Part shown: piece after piece, positions 1-8,811 of the stretch
Position numbering within the stretch: the first letter of the stretch is position 1
How the letters are laid out: each line of letters starts with the position of its first letter
Assembly (NCBI RefSeq): GCF_000178855.1
Contig: NZ_ADVG01000001.1
Coordinates: forward strand, 1,488,001-1,552,000
Source of the DNA: Ktedonobacter racemifer DSM 44963
GTDB lineage: Bacteria > Chloroflexota > Ktedonobacteria > Ktedonobacterales > Ktedonobacteraceae
Length of the DNA: 64,000 nucleotides
Direction: 5' to 3'
Notes under the pieces: generated by a model
Database searches by the model: none
Seen by the model: only the letters and a program-made list of their open reading frames with translations
What the model was told of the DNA's origin: nothing
Made by a program: the position numbers and the translations under genes

Positions 1-75
1 CCCGTACGCTTCAGCGATGGTCTGCAATCACTCCGCAAACAGGCTGCACGCTTGATTGGCGTCGACCTCGATTAG
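1..75 (+). CDS. C-terminal end of an unidentified protein (partial)
   Basis: Frame 1 is open from the first base and ends with TAG at 73-75; the last residues read LRKQAARLIGVDLD. The composition looks like a genuine protein tail, but 24 residues are too few to name a family. The gene would begin left of the window. It could also be a chance open stretch. Confidence 0.3.
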   Translation, partial: PVRFSDGLQSLRKQAARLIGVDLD

Positions 76-254
76 GACTATTGTCCGCTATTGCCTCGAA
101 AATAAATACCTGTGATCTTGTGCATAGCGCCGCATCTCTCGCGTCGCGCGCAAGATCACTCTTTTGTGGGAAGAAAAAATGTACCCGAATATGCTGCCCA
201 ATCGTTAGAAACAACAGAGCCATATAAACTGAGAGGTAAGGTAAAACAATTAGG

Positions 255-1139
255 ATGCCAGAACGTATCGCCACTCCAATTGAACAAGCTATCCATACGC
301 CCATGCTTGCTTCCGAGCTTGAAACACTCAAGCAGCCTGAAACACCCATTAAAGCGCTTCCAGAGAAAGAGGTTATTATCTGGACGCCGCGCTTTATGGT
401 GACGTTCGCGCTACTGGCGGTCATCTGGCTGAGTGCTGGCAGCCTGATAGCTCAGGGCCTGCAAAATCACCTGCCCTTCCTATCTCCCAACAGCAAGATC
501 CTCCTCGTCGAGACCACATTCGTCTTTGGGGGCTGGATTACCCTTCTCTTTACCTCGCGTAACACCTGGCTACGCCTGGGCAGCATCTGTGGTGGCGCCT
601 GGGGAGTGCTCTCGCTCCTTAATTTTGCGCTGCGAACCTTCACCCCCCACCTGGATGATGCCCTCATTGCCTACTTTACAACCGCGCCCTCTATTGTGCT
701 GCTGGGCACCTATGCCTGCCTCTCCATCCATCGCACCCCCATCAAACGCTGGGACAGCTATTTTGTCGCCCTGCTTCCTCTCGTCGGCGCCCTGGTCGTG
801 CTAGGCCTCTATTTTTTCAGCCCTCTCGATGCGCGTTCCCTGGAGAACATTGAGAGTTGGATGGGCATCACGGCACGCTGCCTGGGTATCGCCATCTGGT
901 GGCTACGCCCCTCCTGCTGGAAAACGCAGACCAGCCCCACCATCCTATTTGGGCTTGCTTCACTCCTCTCACTCCTCTTCAGCATCCCCAAGCTCATTAC
1001 AGGTGCTGACAGCATCTTCCTCCCCCAGGTAGCGATGCTCTGCTTCTTCCTGGCCCTCTGCCGCCTCGTCCAGGGCGAACTCCGCCACCAAAAGCACACT
1101 GAGGAGAACAGAGCACAGCCACTCCAGCTAATACAATAG
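255..1139 (+). CDS. multi-pass membrane protein of unknown function
   Basis: A 294-residue protein with a polar N-terminus of about 45 residues followed by roughly eight hydrophobic segments (for example around FALLAVIWLSAGSLIAQGL, FALRTF and ILFGLASLLSLLFSIPKL), so it is probably an integral membrane protein. I recognise no catalytic or transport motif. The ATG at 255 follows a GAGAGG-like purine stretch at 231-237. The tail (HQKHTEENRAQPLQLIQ) is polar and probably cytoplasmic. It is encoded alone; the next gene downstream is on the other strand. Confidence 0.7.
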   Translation: MPERIATPIEQAIHTPMLASELETLKQPETPIKALPEKEVIIWTPRFMVTFALLAVIWLSAGSLIAQGLQNHLPFLSPNSKILLVETTFVFGGWITLLFTSRNTWLRLGSICGGAWGVLSLLNFALRTFTPHLDDALIAYFTTAPSIVLLGTYACLSIHRTPIKRWDSYFVALLPLVGALVVLGLYFFSPLDARSLENIESWMGITARCLGIAIWWLRPSCWKTQTSPTILFGLASLLSLLFSIPKLITGADSIFLPQVAMLCFFLALCRLVQGELRHQKHTEENRAQPLQLIQ

Positions 1140-1181
1140 CGCGTTCCTCATGCCAAAGGTAGAGCGTCTCAACGGAACCTA

Positions 1182-1364
1182 TCAGGATTGCAGATTCGAC
1201 CACGCTAGCATAAAGAATAAACAACAGATTGCAAAAAATATAGCAAGAGGGGCAATTGAGAGAATTAAACCACTGATAGCCATACCTTTTCTAGTAGAAG
1301 ATCCGAGGCCGATGGCAGAGAAAACAATCCCAAATACAGGGGTTAAAAATATTTTAGAGCACAT
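1182..1364 (-). pseudogene. 3' half of a split small membrane protein (DUF4190-like)
   Basis: The 60-residue frame reads FGIVFSAIGLGSSTRKGMAISGLILSI followed by another hydrophobic stretch, the pattern of the second half of DUF4190-type membrane proteins (a glycine-rich helix, a basic loop with KGMAISG, a second helix). It has no ribosome-binding site and an in-frame stop two codons upstream of its first ATG. The 5' half of a similar protein lies on the same strand at about 3510-3788, on the far side of an IS607 element. I infer that one gene was split by that insertion; the exact junction could not be fixed. Confidence 0.55.
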
Positions 1365-1399
1365 TGACTAATATGGATATTTCATGGCAATCTATGGAC

Positions 1400-1996
1400 A
1401 TGAAGTTAAGTCAGTATGCCAAAAAAGCTGGAGTCACCTATAAAACCGCCTGGCGGTGGTATAAAGCCGGGACGCTCGATGCCTACCAAACGCCCACAGG
1501 GACGGTGATCGTGCGCGATCCGGTGGCGGAGAAGCCGGAGACGGGGCGCATCGCCTTGTATGCGCGCGTGTCCTCTGCTGCTCAAAAAAGCGATCTCGCG
1601 CGCCAGGTGCAACGCCTGCGCGACTACGCGGCGGCCCGTGGCTACCCAGTGGCCAAAGACGTCGTCGAAATTGCATCGGGCCTCAACGACAACCGCCCGA
1701 AATTCCTCAAGCTGCTGGCCGACCCAAGTATTGGCACCCTTCTTGTCGAACACCGCGATCGTGGCACCCGTTTTGGGTGGCGGTATCTCACAACGCTGCT
1801 CCAAGCCCAGGGACGCCGCATCGAAGCCATCTTTCCCCATGAGACGCAGGACGATCTCGTCGATGACGTTGTCAGCCTCATTACCAGTATGGCGGCCCGG
1901 ATGTACGGCAGGCGCGGCTCTCGGCACAGAGCCGAACGAATCAAGCAGTGCGTGGAATCTCTCATGAAAGAGGAGCGGACCGAGGAGTGCGTTTGA
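1400..1996 (+). CDS. tnpA: IS607-type serine recombinase (TnpA)
   Basis: The protein starts MKLSQYAKKAGVTYKTAWRW, a MerR-like helix-turn-helix that binds the element ends, followed by the resolvase catalytic domain beginning ALYARVSS, where the serine after ARV is the expected nucleophile. Further conserved parts are DNRPKFLKLL and VEHRDRGTRFG. I chose the ATG at 1400 because the second IS607 copy in this window (minus strand, start 48842) begins at the same residue (MKLSSYAKKIG). The enzyme would cut and rejoin DNA by serine chemistry to move the element. About 198 residues, normal for the family; it appears intact. Confidence 0.9.
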   Translation: MKLSQYAKKAGVTYKTAWRWYKAGTLDAYQTPTGTVIVRDPVAEKPETGRIALYARVSSAAQKSDLARQVQRLRDYAAARGYPVAKDVVEIASGLNDNRPKFLKLLADPSIGTLLVEHRDRGTRFGWRYLTTLLQAQGRRIEAIFPHETQDDLVDDVVSLITSMAARMYGRRGSRHRAERIKQCVESLMKEERTEECV

Positions 1997-2031
1997 TGAG
2001 GCGTTCTTAAGAGGCAGGCAGGACCGGATCG

Positions 2032-3452
2032 ATGCTGATTACACGCGGCTATCGCACGCAATTAGATCTCAATCACCAACAAATCACCCTCTGCAAACAG
2101 CATGCAGGCGCAGCGCGCTGGTCCTGGAATTGGGGGCTCAGACGCAAGCAAGAGGTCTATCAACAGGAGAAACGCTGGATCAGTGCGATGGAACTGCACC
2201 GGGAATTGAACACGCTCAAGCAAACCGAGATTCCCTGGATGTACGAGGTGTCAAAAGCCGCGCCGCAGGAGGCGTTACGCGATCTGGATCAAGCCTACAG
2301 GAACTTTTTCCGCCGCTGTGACCTCAAGAAAGAAGGCAAGTGGAGGGGCAAGCCGGGGTTCCCCAAGCCGAAGACCAAACGGAACGGAGTGGGCAGTTTC
2401 CGGCTGACAGGCAGTATTCATATTTTACGAGCAAGCCATTGAACTGCCGCGCTTCGGACGGCTGCGCCTGCACGAGTGTGGCTATTTGCCTACCGGCGGC
2501 GTCGCTGTGCTCTCGGCCACGGTCAGTGAAAAGGCAGGGCGCTGGTTTGTCTCGGTGCAGGTGAGTGAGCAGGTGCCCGATCCCCCACAGGCAGCTGGTC
2601 CGCCGATCGGCGTAGATACCGGGATCAAAACCCTGGCCCAATGCTCCGATGGGCGTGCCATTGCCAACCCCAAAGCCCTCACATCCGAACTCAAGCGGAT
2701 CAAGCGGCTGCATCGCTGGCTCTCCCGGAAACAGAAAGGGAGCAAGAACCGCGCCAAAGCCCGTCAAAAATTAGCGCGCAAGTATGCCCGCGTCGCTTAT
2801 GTGCGCGAGGATGCCCTCCACAAAGGCACAAGCCAGCTCACCCGCGCCCAACTGACGCCAGAAGAACGTGAAATCCGCAAAGCTGAGATTGCTGCTACGT
2901 TGCCAGAGCCGAAAGCCAAGGTGAAGCCAAAGCGTGGCAAGCGATCGAAGAAGAAGCCGCCCCCAGAGCCCCTGCCGAAAACCATTGCGAACAAGGTCAA
3001 AGCCAAGCAGATGAAAAAACTGCTGCGCCAGGCTTGCATCTCGGATGCCCAGAGGCGTCCTGCCGTGGTCGTGCTTGAAGATCTCAATGTGGCAGGGATG
3101 CGCACAGAACCACAAGCTGGCTCTGGCAATCAGCGATGTCGGATTAGGCGAGTTCAAGCGGCAAATAGGCTACAAAACGTTCTGGCAAGGAGAAAACCTG
3201 CTGTGGGCAGATCGCTGGTTTGCTTCCACCAAAATGTGCTCTGGCTGCAACCATATCAAAGAAGAGATAGACCTTTCAGAGCGCATCTATGTCTGCGAGC
3301 ATCCGGCCTGTGAGCTGGTGATCGATCGTGACCTCAATGCCGCGCTGAACCTGGCAGCGCTGGCGATCTTGTATCTGAGCGGGCAGCCAGGTCCCTACCG
3401 GGAGTTCCTCGGGAAGGGTGAAACGCCTGTCGGAGAGGGCAGCTCTGGCTGA
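2032..3452 (+). pseudogene. tnpB: TnpB RNA-guided nuclease gene with two frameshifts
   Basis: Three consecutive frames together encode a TnpB. The first (to about 2414) gives the N-terminal helical and OB-fold region. The second contains RuvC-I (IGVDTGIKTLA) and RuvC-II (VVVLEDLNVAGM). The third, from about 3105, gives NHKLALAISDVG, the zinc finger (CSGC and later cysteines) and RuvC-III (DRDLNAALNL). One-base shifts near 2414 and 3105 separate them, so no full-length protein can be made without frameshifting. All three acidic residues of the active site are still encoded, so the damage is recent. Between RuvC-I and RuvC-II there is an unusual Lys/Pro-rich insertion of about 65 residues. Confidence 0.85.
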
Positions 3453-3509
3453 TCCGTCGTGAGATGGTTCAGTGAAACTGCCCTCGGTGAAGCAGGAACC
3501 GATCCGGGT

Positions 3510-3788
3510 GAATGTGGCTTGTCCATATTTGTCCAAGTGTCGGAGAACGGTAATCAACATAATGATGATAGCCCCCCATATGGCAAAAGCACCAAAGTAT
3601 TGCCAGTATGGGATTGGCAAGAAAAAAGAGAAAAACGCCACAACGTAAGAGCACAAACCAGCCAGGCTGATCATTCCCAGGATAAAGCCCGTAAGAGCTG
3701 TATTGCGTCGAAAATTTGTATCTAGTATAGGCAATGGATAGCGGCTAAAAAATTGTGAATTTGCAATCGAAGACGGTTGATTATCCAT
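3510..3788 (-). pseudogene. 5' half of a split small membrane protein (DUF4190-like)
   Basis: The frame starts at ATG 3788 behind a good ribosome-binding site (GGAGAAAG, 8 bases upstream) and reads MDNQPSSIANSQFF, then two hydrophobic segments (GFILGMISLAGLCSYVVAFF and YWQYFGAFAIWGAIIIMLI), then HLDKYGQ. After about residue 92 the reading runs into the right end of the IS607 element and becomes meaningless. The missing second half is probably the fragment at 1182-1364. Confidence 0.6.
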
Positions 3789-3994
3789 ATGTGCTCTTTC
3801 TCCATAATCACTAATATTGTCCAGATTACTACCGATTATAGCGAAAACGCCGCTCGGTCGCCTAGATACATTCTATAGACGCCCAGATTACACCAGAGTG
3901 CAACAAATCCCCATCCGCAACACTCCTTACAGAGTAAGAAGCCATCGTGCCTTCTTCCAGACTTCTCTCACATACGCGACACTCCTTACAACGA

Positions 3995-4047
3995 TAAGAG
4001 GATGTGGTGGCGGGCTGGCAAAGGCAGCCCGCCACCACATCCTCTTA
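3995..4047. repeat. 23-bp perfect inverted repeat with conserved tail
   Basis: Arms at 3995-4017 and 4025-4047 are perfectly complementary, with a 7-base loop. The following bases (4050-4075, GCGAGCCACATAGTGGCGAG then AAGTC) resemble those after the inverted repeat at 7284-7331, although the arms themselves are unrelated. The remaining intergenic stretch 3789-3994 shows no gene; it has a duplicated ACACTCCTTACA motif. Confidence 0.7.
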
Positions 4048-4193
4048 CTCTGCGAGCCACATAGTGGCGAGAAGTCACCCAAAACGCCGCAGGATGCCCC
4101 TGCCCTTTCAGGCATGGGGAGGAATGCGGCGTTCCTTTGTCGGTGGCTTGGGTGGAATACGCCGTAGACATGCTCTCATCTGCTCATGTATTG

Positions 4194-4223
4194 TTGACAG
4201 TCAGATGAAAACTATGGTATAAT
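4194..4223 (+). promoter_or_regulatory. sigma-70-type promoter of tnpB copy 1, predicting leaderless mRNA
   Basis: TTGACA at 4194-4199 and TATAAT at 4218-4223 with an 18-base spacer, preceded by TGG. The ATG of tnpB is at 4231, only 7 bases after the -10 box, so the transcript should begin at or next to the start codon. The same spacing is found in copy 2. Confidence 0.8.
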
Positions 4224-4230
4224 TTAGCGT

Positions 4231-5539
4231 ATGCAAACGGTAGTAACAGCGAAACTCAAATTAAATACAACGCCCGAGCAATTCAAGGCATTACGTACAA
4301 CGCAACTGGCGTATCGGGATTCTCTCAACTATGTGAGCCAGTACGCCTTTGAGCATGGCAAGATGAGCAATGCTGTTCGTTTGCAAGATGCCACCTACGA
4401 AGAGATCCGCCTCCGTTTTCATCTGCCTTCGCAAATGGCCTGTTCTGTTCCTCGCCAAGTTGGTGCCTCGTATAAAACCCTCTGGACAAAGGTCAAGAAC
4501 AATGCTGTTCATCGTAAGGAAGGGAAGACCAAGAAACGCTACAAAGGGCTTGATAAGGCTCCCTAGTTCATCTCCCCCACGTTGACCTATCAGTACAAGA
4601 AAGACTACACCTTCAAGAAAGAGCAGCAGGTGAGCATCCTGACCCTTGAGGGACGTGTTATCGTGCCCTATACTGGCTACAATAAGCATGTGGCATTGAT
4701 CCAGCGTGGAGCGGAGATTGGTGCATCGAAACTCTGGTATGACAAGCCCAAGAAACAATTTTACCTCCTTGTCTCTCTTGCAATTGAGACGGCTGATCCT
4801 ACACCTGAAACACACAAGCAAGTCGTTGGCGTGGATGTGGGGATGCGATACCTTGCCGTCACGGCGACGATGCAAGGGGATTGCACCTTCCATTCAGGCA
4901 AACAGATTGTCCCCAAGGCAAACCACTCCGCACGACTGAGAAAACGTCTGCAAAAGAAAGGCACTCGTTCAGCGACAAGAAGGCTCGTTGCCATCAGTGG
5001 ACGAGAGAGACGGTTGAAGCAGAATACCAATCATGTCGTGAGTAAGCGGATTGTCCAACAGCACCCTCAAAGCTTGATTGGACTGGAGCATCTGACAGAC
5101 ATTCGAGAGCGTACCAAACGACGCAAAGGCAAAAATGCAAAACAGCGAAAAGCCAATCGTACCTTCTCCAAATGGTCCTTCGCTGAGTTGCATAGCATGA
5201 TTGCCTATAAAGCGCTCTTACATCGAAGTATGGCAATCAAGGTCGATGCCAACTCTACCTCGCAAGCGTGCCCCAAATGTGGGCACACCTGCAAAGAGAA
5301 TAGACCCAACAAAGGATTGCTCTTCGTCTGTCAGAATTGTCAGTACACGCTCCATGCCGATCTGGTTGGTGCAAGAAACATTGCGATGCGAACACTTCTT
5401 ATCCGGCAAGACTGGAGAGGAACGGGCCTCTTGTCAGTACGCGCCTTCTGTGTCGGACGATGAAGCCAAAGCCGCACGCCTGAAACGGTATGCTGAATTG
5501 CGGTGGAGTTCAGACACAACTCCAAGCCCTCGGCTTTAG
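4231..5539 (+). pseudogene. tnpB: TnpB, inactivated by an internal stop and a C-terminal frameshift
   Basis: The product is very close to the intact 433-residue TnpB at 51304-52605. Residue 112 is TAG (4564-4566), where the intact copy has Thr in DKAPTFLSPTL. Near 5440 an extra base shifts the frame, giving SVRAFCVGR and an early stop at 5463 in place of SVRPDVSDDEAKAARL; the proper tail resumes in another frame to TAG at 5539. RuvC-I (VGVDVGMRYLA), RuvC-II (LIGLEHL), the four-cysteine zinc finger (CPKCGHTC, CQNC) and RuvC-III (ADLVGARNIA) are still readable. Confidence 0.85.
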
Positions 5540-5585
5540 CCGTAGGGTACTGACTCAATATCCAAACAGTAACCCAGACAGCCCA

Positions 5586-6407
5586 CTAAACATTGATAAC
5601 GTGGGTCAGCGCCAACACAATCAGCAGCGAGCTATACGCATTATTGAGCGTATGCAAAAGAATTCCTGGCCAGATGGAACGCATGCGACAGCGCAAATAG
5701 CCAAGAATCAAGCCAATCACCAACAAGACCGCAAACGAACCGGGATCAAAGTGCGCAAGGGCAAAGACAACCGCGCTGATAATAATCGCCCAACCATTGG
5801 ACATGCTCCGGCGCAAGCCGCCGAGTAAGAAGCCACGGAAGAAGATCTCCTCGCAAATGGGCGCAACAAGCACACCAGCCGCCAGCGTGGCATACGTAGT
5901 AAGCGGATCGATCCTCCCTTTCTCAAAAATGTACTGGTCATTGGTCTGGATCGGCAAGTGGAAGGTCGTAATCACGGCCTGGTATACAAAGTTTGCCAGG
6001 TAGATCAGAAAGAAGAAACCAATAATAGCGACACAAGCATGCCAGACATGGAAACGCCTGAACCCCAGCCCTTCCAGGGCAGCCCGCCAATGCGATTTCC
6101 CTTCAGCAGGCCGGGTTGTGCGCCAGGCTATAAGCAATGGTCCCGCTATGAAGACGCCCTCAACCAGGGTAGCCAGGACAAGGGTCAGGAAGGCTTTGAG
6201 CGGGTTATTGGTGATGGAGGCCGTACTTACGGTATAACTGGAGTAGATGATGGCGGAGACAAGCCAGAGGACGGCGGTAAGCACCACACCCAACATGACA
6301 TCATTAAGCGTCCAGGGCGCGATGTCACGCTCCTCTTGCCTTATAGCTGAAGCCTCCTTTTGCGGAGGCATAGCAGAAATATTTGGATCAGACTTCGGTT
6401 CAAACAA
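5586..6407 (-). CDS. CPBP-family intramembrane glutamic protease
   Basis: A 273-residue membrane protein with the CPBP (CAAX protease/bacteriocin-processing, Abi) signature in its C-terminal half: CEEIFFRG (the EExxxR motif), then FALAHF and HTLNNAY, which supply the histidines and asparagine of the active site. About eight hydrophobic segments. Family members cleave prenylated or hydrophobic peptides inside the membrane; no substrate can be deduced here. The N-terminal 30 residues are hydrophilic. The stop lies 31 bp from the tnpB element at 4079-5554. The 306 bp upstream (6408-6713) show no gene or clear promoter. Confidence 0.85.
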   Translation of the reverse strand: MFEPKSDPNISAMPPQKEASAIRQEERDIAPWTLNDVMLGVVLTAVLWLVSAIIYSSYTVSTASITNNPLKAFLTLVLATLVEGVFIAGPLLIAWRTTRPAEGKSHWRAALEGLGFRRFHVWHACVAIIGFFFLIYLANFVYQAVITTFHLPIQTNDQYIFEKGRIDPLTTYATLAAGVLVAPICEEIFFRGFLLGGLRRSMSNGWAIIISAVVFALAHFDPGSFAVLLVIGLILGYLRCRMRSIWPGILLHTLNNAYSSLLIVLALTHVINV

Positions 6408-6713
6408 CGGTAGCTCCGGTTCTAACAGCGTCTAGAAACGCCGCTTGCCTTGTAATACACTGCAATCCTGCACCAAGGGATGGTTGACTCAAGTGACTTC
6501 AGACAGCCAGATGAGCGCGCTATGCCATTCTATAGATAGTACGATTAAACATTGAGAGAGGATACGCTTTTCAGGGCGAAACTGTTCAGCTCTCCACATT
6601 CCCATTTCACAAAAAATTGGTGAATAAGGACGTATTTTATCCTGAAGGAAGGGTATGCTCTAGAGAGTACTTTAATGGTTGTCTCAAATAGTTTATACCA
6701 CAAGGAAACTGCT

Positions 6714-7250
6714 ATGGCTGTACAGACTGCTCTCCTGTTGATTGATGTCCAAAATGGCCTGTTTGATGAGGTATATGAAGAAGAGGCTGCGGTCTTATAT
6801 ATTCTCGTCGAGTTGCTTGAACGGGCACGCAATCAGCAGGTCCCGATTCTCTATATCCAGCATGGTGGTGGATCTGGGCATCCACTAGAACCCGGTACTC
6901 CAGGCTGGCAGATTCATCCCCTGGTCGCGCCTCATTCTGAGGACATTATTGTCCACAAGAGCGCCTCCGATGCCTTTTATGAGAGTTCACTGCACGACAC
7001 ACTTCAATCACTTGGGGTCACACGCCTGGTGGTAACTGGCGCTCAAACAGAATATTGTGTCGATGCCACCTGCCGCCGTGCCGCCTCCCTCAACTACGAT
7101 GTGTACCTGGTAGCCGATGGTCATACCACTAGCGACAATGGCAAGTTGACCACCGCTCAGATTGTCGCCCACCACAATCATCTTCTCGCACAGCTTGCCC
7201 ATCCCACCCATCCTATCAGAGTGCTCCCTACAACAGACATTGCTTTCTAG
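6714..7250 (+). CDS. isochorismatase-like cysteine hydrolase
   Basis: The protein from ATG 6714 begins MAVQTALLLIDVQNGLFDE, with the catalytic Asp in DVQN; the catalytic Lys is in HKSASDAFY and the nucleophile Cys in TEYCVDATCRRAA, the full triad of the isochorismatase-like hydrolase fold. It has 178 residues, the usual size. Members hydrolyse amides or ethers (nicotinamide, N-carbamoyl compounds, isochorismate); the sequence alone does not choose between them. The start at 6714 has AAGGAA at 6702-6707; an ATG at 6675 without such a site is less likely. It seems to be monocistronic and is followed by a 17-bp inverted repeat. Confidence 0.88.
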   Translation: MAVQTALLLIDVQNGLFDEVYEEEAAVLYILVELLERARNQQVPILYIQHGGGSGHPLEPGTPGWQIHPLVAPHSEDIIVHKSASDAFYESSLHDTLQSLGVTRLVVTGAQTEYCVDATCRRAASLNYDVYLVADGHTTSDNGKLTTAQIVAHHNHLLAQLAHPTHPIRVLPTTDIAF

Positions 7251-7283
7251 CGCCATATACAATCTCCTGGCTCTTCCATAGAA

Positions 7284-7331
7284 GGGTAAGTGTGGGGCGC
7301 ACGGCGGAGCTGGGGCGCCCCACACTTACCC
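7284..7331. terminator. 17-bp inverted repeat after the cysteine hydrolase gene
   Basis: Perfect arms 7284-7300 and 7315-7331 with a 14-base loop, starting 33 bp after the stop codon. There is no T-run. The following stretch (GCGAGCCACGCAGTGACGAG then AAGTC, 7333-7357) resembles the tail of the repeat at 3995-4047. Confidence 0.6.
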
Positions 7332-7554
7332 AGCGAGCCACGCAGTGACGAGAAGTCGCAAGGGGGAAATCACAAGTAGAGCGGGCAATGGTGGAGTTAT
7401 AGCGGAAGTAACACAATCTTGCAGCTATTATACCATAAACTGACCCGTTTTGTCTGTAGTCTTTGCTCTATTATTCTAAAAACAATGTGATATACTACGG
7501 GTACCCATAGTAACTTCGATATACAAAACAATTTAGGAAGGATAAGGAGACAAT

Positions 7555-7866
7555 TTGGCAGGCGAAATCTACACTCATCCATCTGAAAATTCAAATTGGC
7601 GGAAACACAAGAATGCCTGCCCTTGTTACCGGGAACGCTGGTTTCCCTGCAACGATGTCTCAGGGGAGCCCATGTACCAGGTCTTTTGCCTGCAAGGGAC
7701 CCCGCCCGAGACCTTAGAAGAGCAGGATAAATGTTTCCGCAGCAAAACGCGCTGCTGGCGGCTTAGCGAACAGAAAAAAGCCTCATCGAGCCAGGCTGCG
7801 GCAGGCACACAAGAAGAACCCGTCAAAGTAAGCCGGAACGAGAAACGAGCCAGCAAAGCCAGCTGA
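7555..7866 (+). CDS. small cysteine-rich protein of unknown function (TTG start)
   Basis: A 103-residue protein. The TTG at 7555 follows AAGGAG (7544-7549), which decides the start. The first 65 residues hold five cysteines (ACPCYRERWFPC, FCLQG, DKCFRSKTRC), possibly a metal-binding or disulfide-bonded domain; the last 35 residues are Lys/Ser/Ala-rich and probably disordered. No family recognised. It converges with ndk on a shared terminator. Confidence 0.65.
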   Translation: MAGEIYTHPSENSNWRKHKNACPCYRERWFPCNDVSGEPMYQVFCLQGTPPETLEEQDKCFRSKTRCWRLSEQKKASSSQAAAGTQEEPVKVSRNEKRASKAS

Positions 7867-7927
7867 GCCCTACCTACACTTCCCATGCCTCTTCACCAGG
7901 CCATAGACCTGGGTCAGGATAAACAAA

Positions 7928-7963
7928 CAAGGGAGACTTGTCCATAAGAGCAAGTCTCCCTTG
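7928..7963. terminator. bidirectional terminator between convergent genes
   Basis: A 13-bp perfect stem (7928-7940 with 7951-7963) with a 10-base loop, between the cysteine-rich protein gene and ndk. T-rich bases follow on both strands (GTCGTTTT on plus, TTGTTTGTTT on minus). Confidence 0.75.
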
Positions 7964-7990
7964 TCGTTTTCTGATCTTGCGATCGTGCGA

Positions 7991-8455
7991 CTACTCGCGC
8001 TCGCTCGAATTGTACACGTAGGTCTCGAGGATATCCTTGTACTCGAAGAGCTCCTCGGCTTTGAAGAAGCGAGGAACCTCGGCTTTGGCCGTCTCCAGGG
8101 AATCTGAGCAGTGGATGAGGTTCGCCTGCACGCTCATGGCAAACTCGCCACGAATGGTGCCAGGAGCCGCCTCGCGCGCCTTGGTGATGCCACAGAGTGC
8201 GCGGACCGTGTCGACGGCCTCGACGCCCTCAAGGCAGAGCGCGACCACGGGAGTAAGCTGCATGAAGGATTTAACCTCGGGGAAGAAGCTGCGACCCACC
8301 AGATGGCTATAGTGCTCGTTGAGCAGCTCATCCGAGAGGCGCATCATTTTGAGGCCAGTGATCTTCAGGCCTTTGCGCTCAAGACGAGTAATTATTTCAC
8401 CGATCAGGTCGCGCTGGACCGCGTCGGGTTTCAGCAGAACAAGAGTTCGCTCCAT
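7991..8455 (-). CDS. ndk: nucleoside diphosphate kinase
   Basis: Transfers the terminal phosphate from ATP to nucleoside diphosphates through a phosphohistidine. The 154-residue sequence is collinear with the family: MERTLVLLKPDAVQRDLIG at the N-terminus, GTIRGEFA, and the active-site histidine in NLIHCSDS. ATG 8455 follows AAGGAGAT. Cytoplasmic, normal length, intact. Confidence 0.97.
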   Translation of the reverse strand: MERTLVLLKPDAVQRDLIGEIITRLERKGLKITGLKMMRLSDELLNEHYSHLVGRSFFPEVKSFMQLTPVVALCLEGVEAVDTVRALCGITKAREAAPGTIRGEFAMSVQANLIHCSDSLETAKAEVPRFFKAEELFEYKDILETYVYNSSERE

Positions 8456-8527
8456 GGTTACAATAAATCTCCTTAATATAATGGATGTGTAATTGCAATG
8501 CTAGTCTCTGTGGCATTGCGCCGCAGA

Positions 8528-8576
8528 TAGGAGGGTGAGGCTATCGGCCACGACGACCAACACCCTCACCCTCCTA
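8528..8576. repeat. 13-bp inverted repeat in the ndk upstream region
   Basis: Arms 8528-8540 and 8564-8576 (GTGAGG / CCTCAC core) are perfect, with a 23-base loop. It lies 73 bp upstream of the ndk start and could be a terminator for the leftward genes or a regulatory site. Apart from this and the hairpin at 8723-8796 nothing is seen between 8456 and 8811. Confidence 0.45.
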
Positions 8577-8722
8577 CCCGCTGCATTGCCCTCTGTGCCC
8601 GAAAAAGCAAGCGTTTCAGGCGAAATATGCTCCACATATGCATGGCTAACTACCATGCGCACGCGCAGTATAGCAACTCGAGGCTGGAAGATCAATGGAT
8701 GCCACATATCCAGGGCAACACG

Positions 8723-8796
8723 GCGCTACTTACGTACGCACCTACGCTCGCTGGCCAGGTGCAAGCGCCCAGCGTAGGCGCGTACGTAAGTAGCGC
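8723..8796. terminator. 26-bp inverted repeat after the roadblock gene
   Basis: Arms 8723-8748 and 8771-8796 match at 25 of 26 positions, with a 22-base loop. On the minus strand it starts 15 bases after the stop of the roadblock gene. The start of the arm (GCGCTACTTACGTACGC) resembles a sequence near 25087. Confidence 0.6.
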
Positions 8797-8811
8797 ACGT
8801 CCCCCGTTCTT

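Larger units (their letters stand above)
1375..3525 (+). mobile_element. IS607-family element, copy 1 (decayed)
   Basis: A serine recombinase gene is followed 35 bp later by a tnpB gene in the same direction, the IS607 arrangement. IS607 makes no target duplication, so the ends are approximate: the left end lies between about 1365 and 1400, the right end between about 3500 and 3530. Both flanks carry fragments of what looks like a single minus-strand membrane-protein gene. The tnpB gene has two frameshifts, so the element is probably no longer able to make full-length TnpB. Confidence 0.75.
4079..5554 (+). mobile_element. tnpB-only IS200/IS605-type element, copy 1 (decayed)
   Basis: Boundaries come from comparison with the copy at 51288-56469. 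Both are preceded by TCAC at the left end and share a left-end hairpin region (4083-4180) and a right-end hairpin (CCCTCGGCTTTAGCCGTAGGG) ending in CTGAC. There is no Y1 transposase gene, so this is an IS1341-like arrangement that depends on a transposase supplied elsewhere. The tnpB gene carries a stop codon and a frameshift. Confidence 0.8.
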
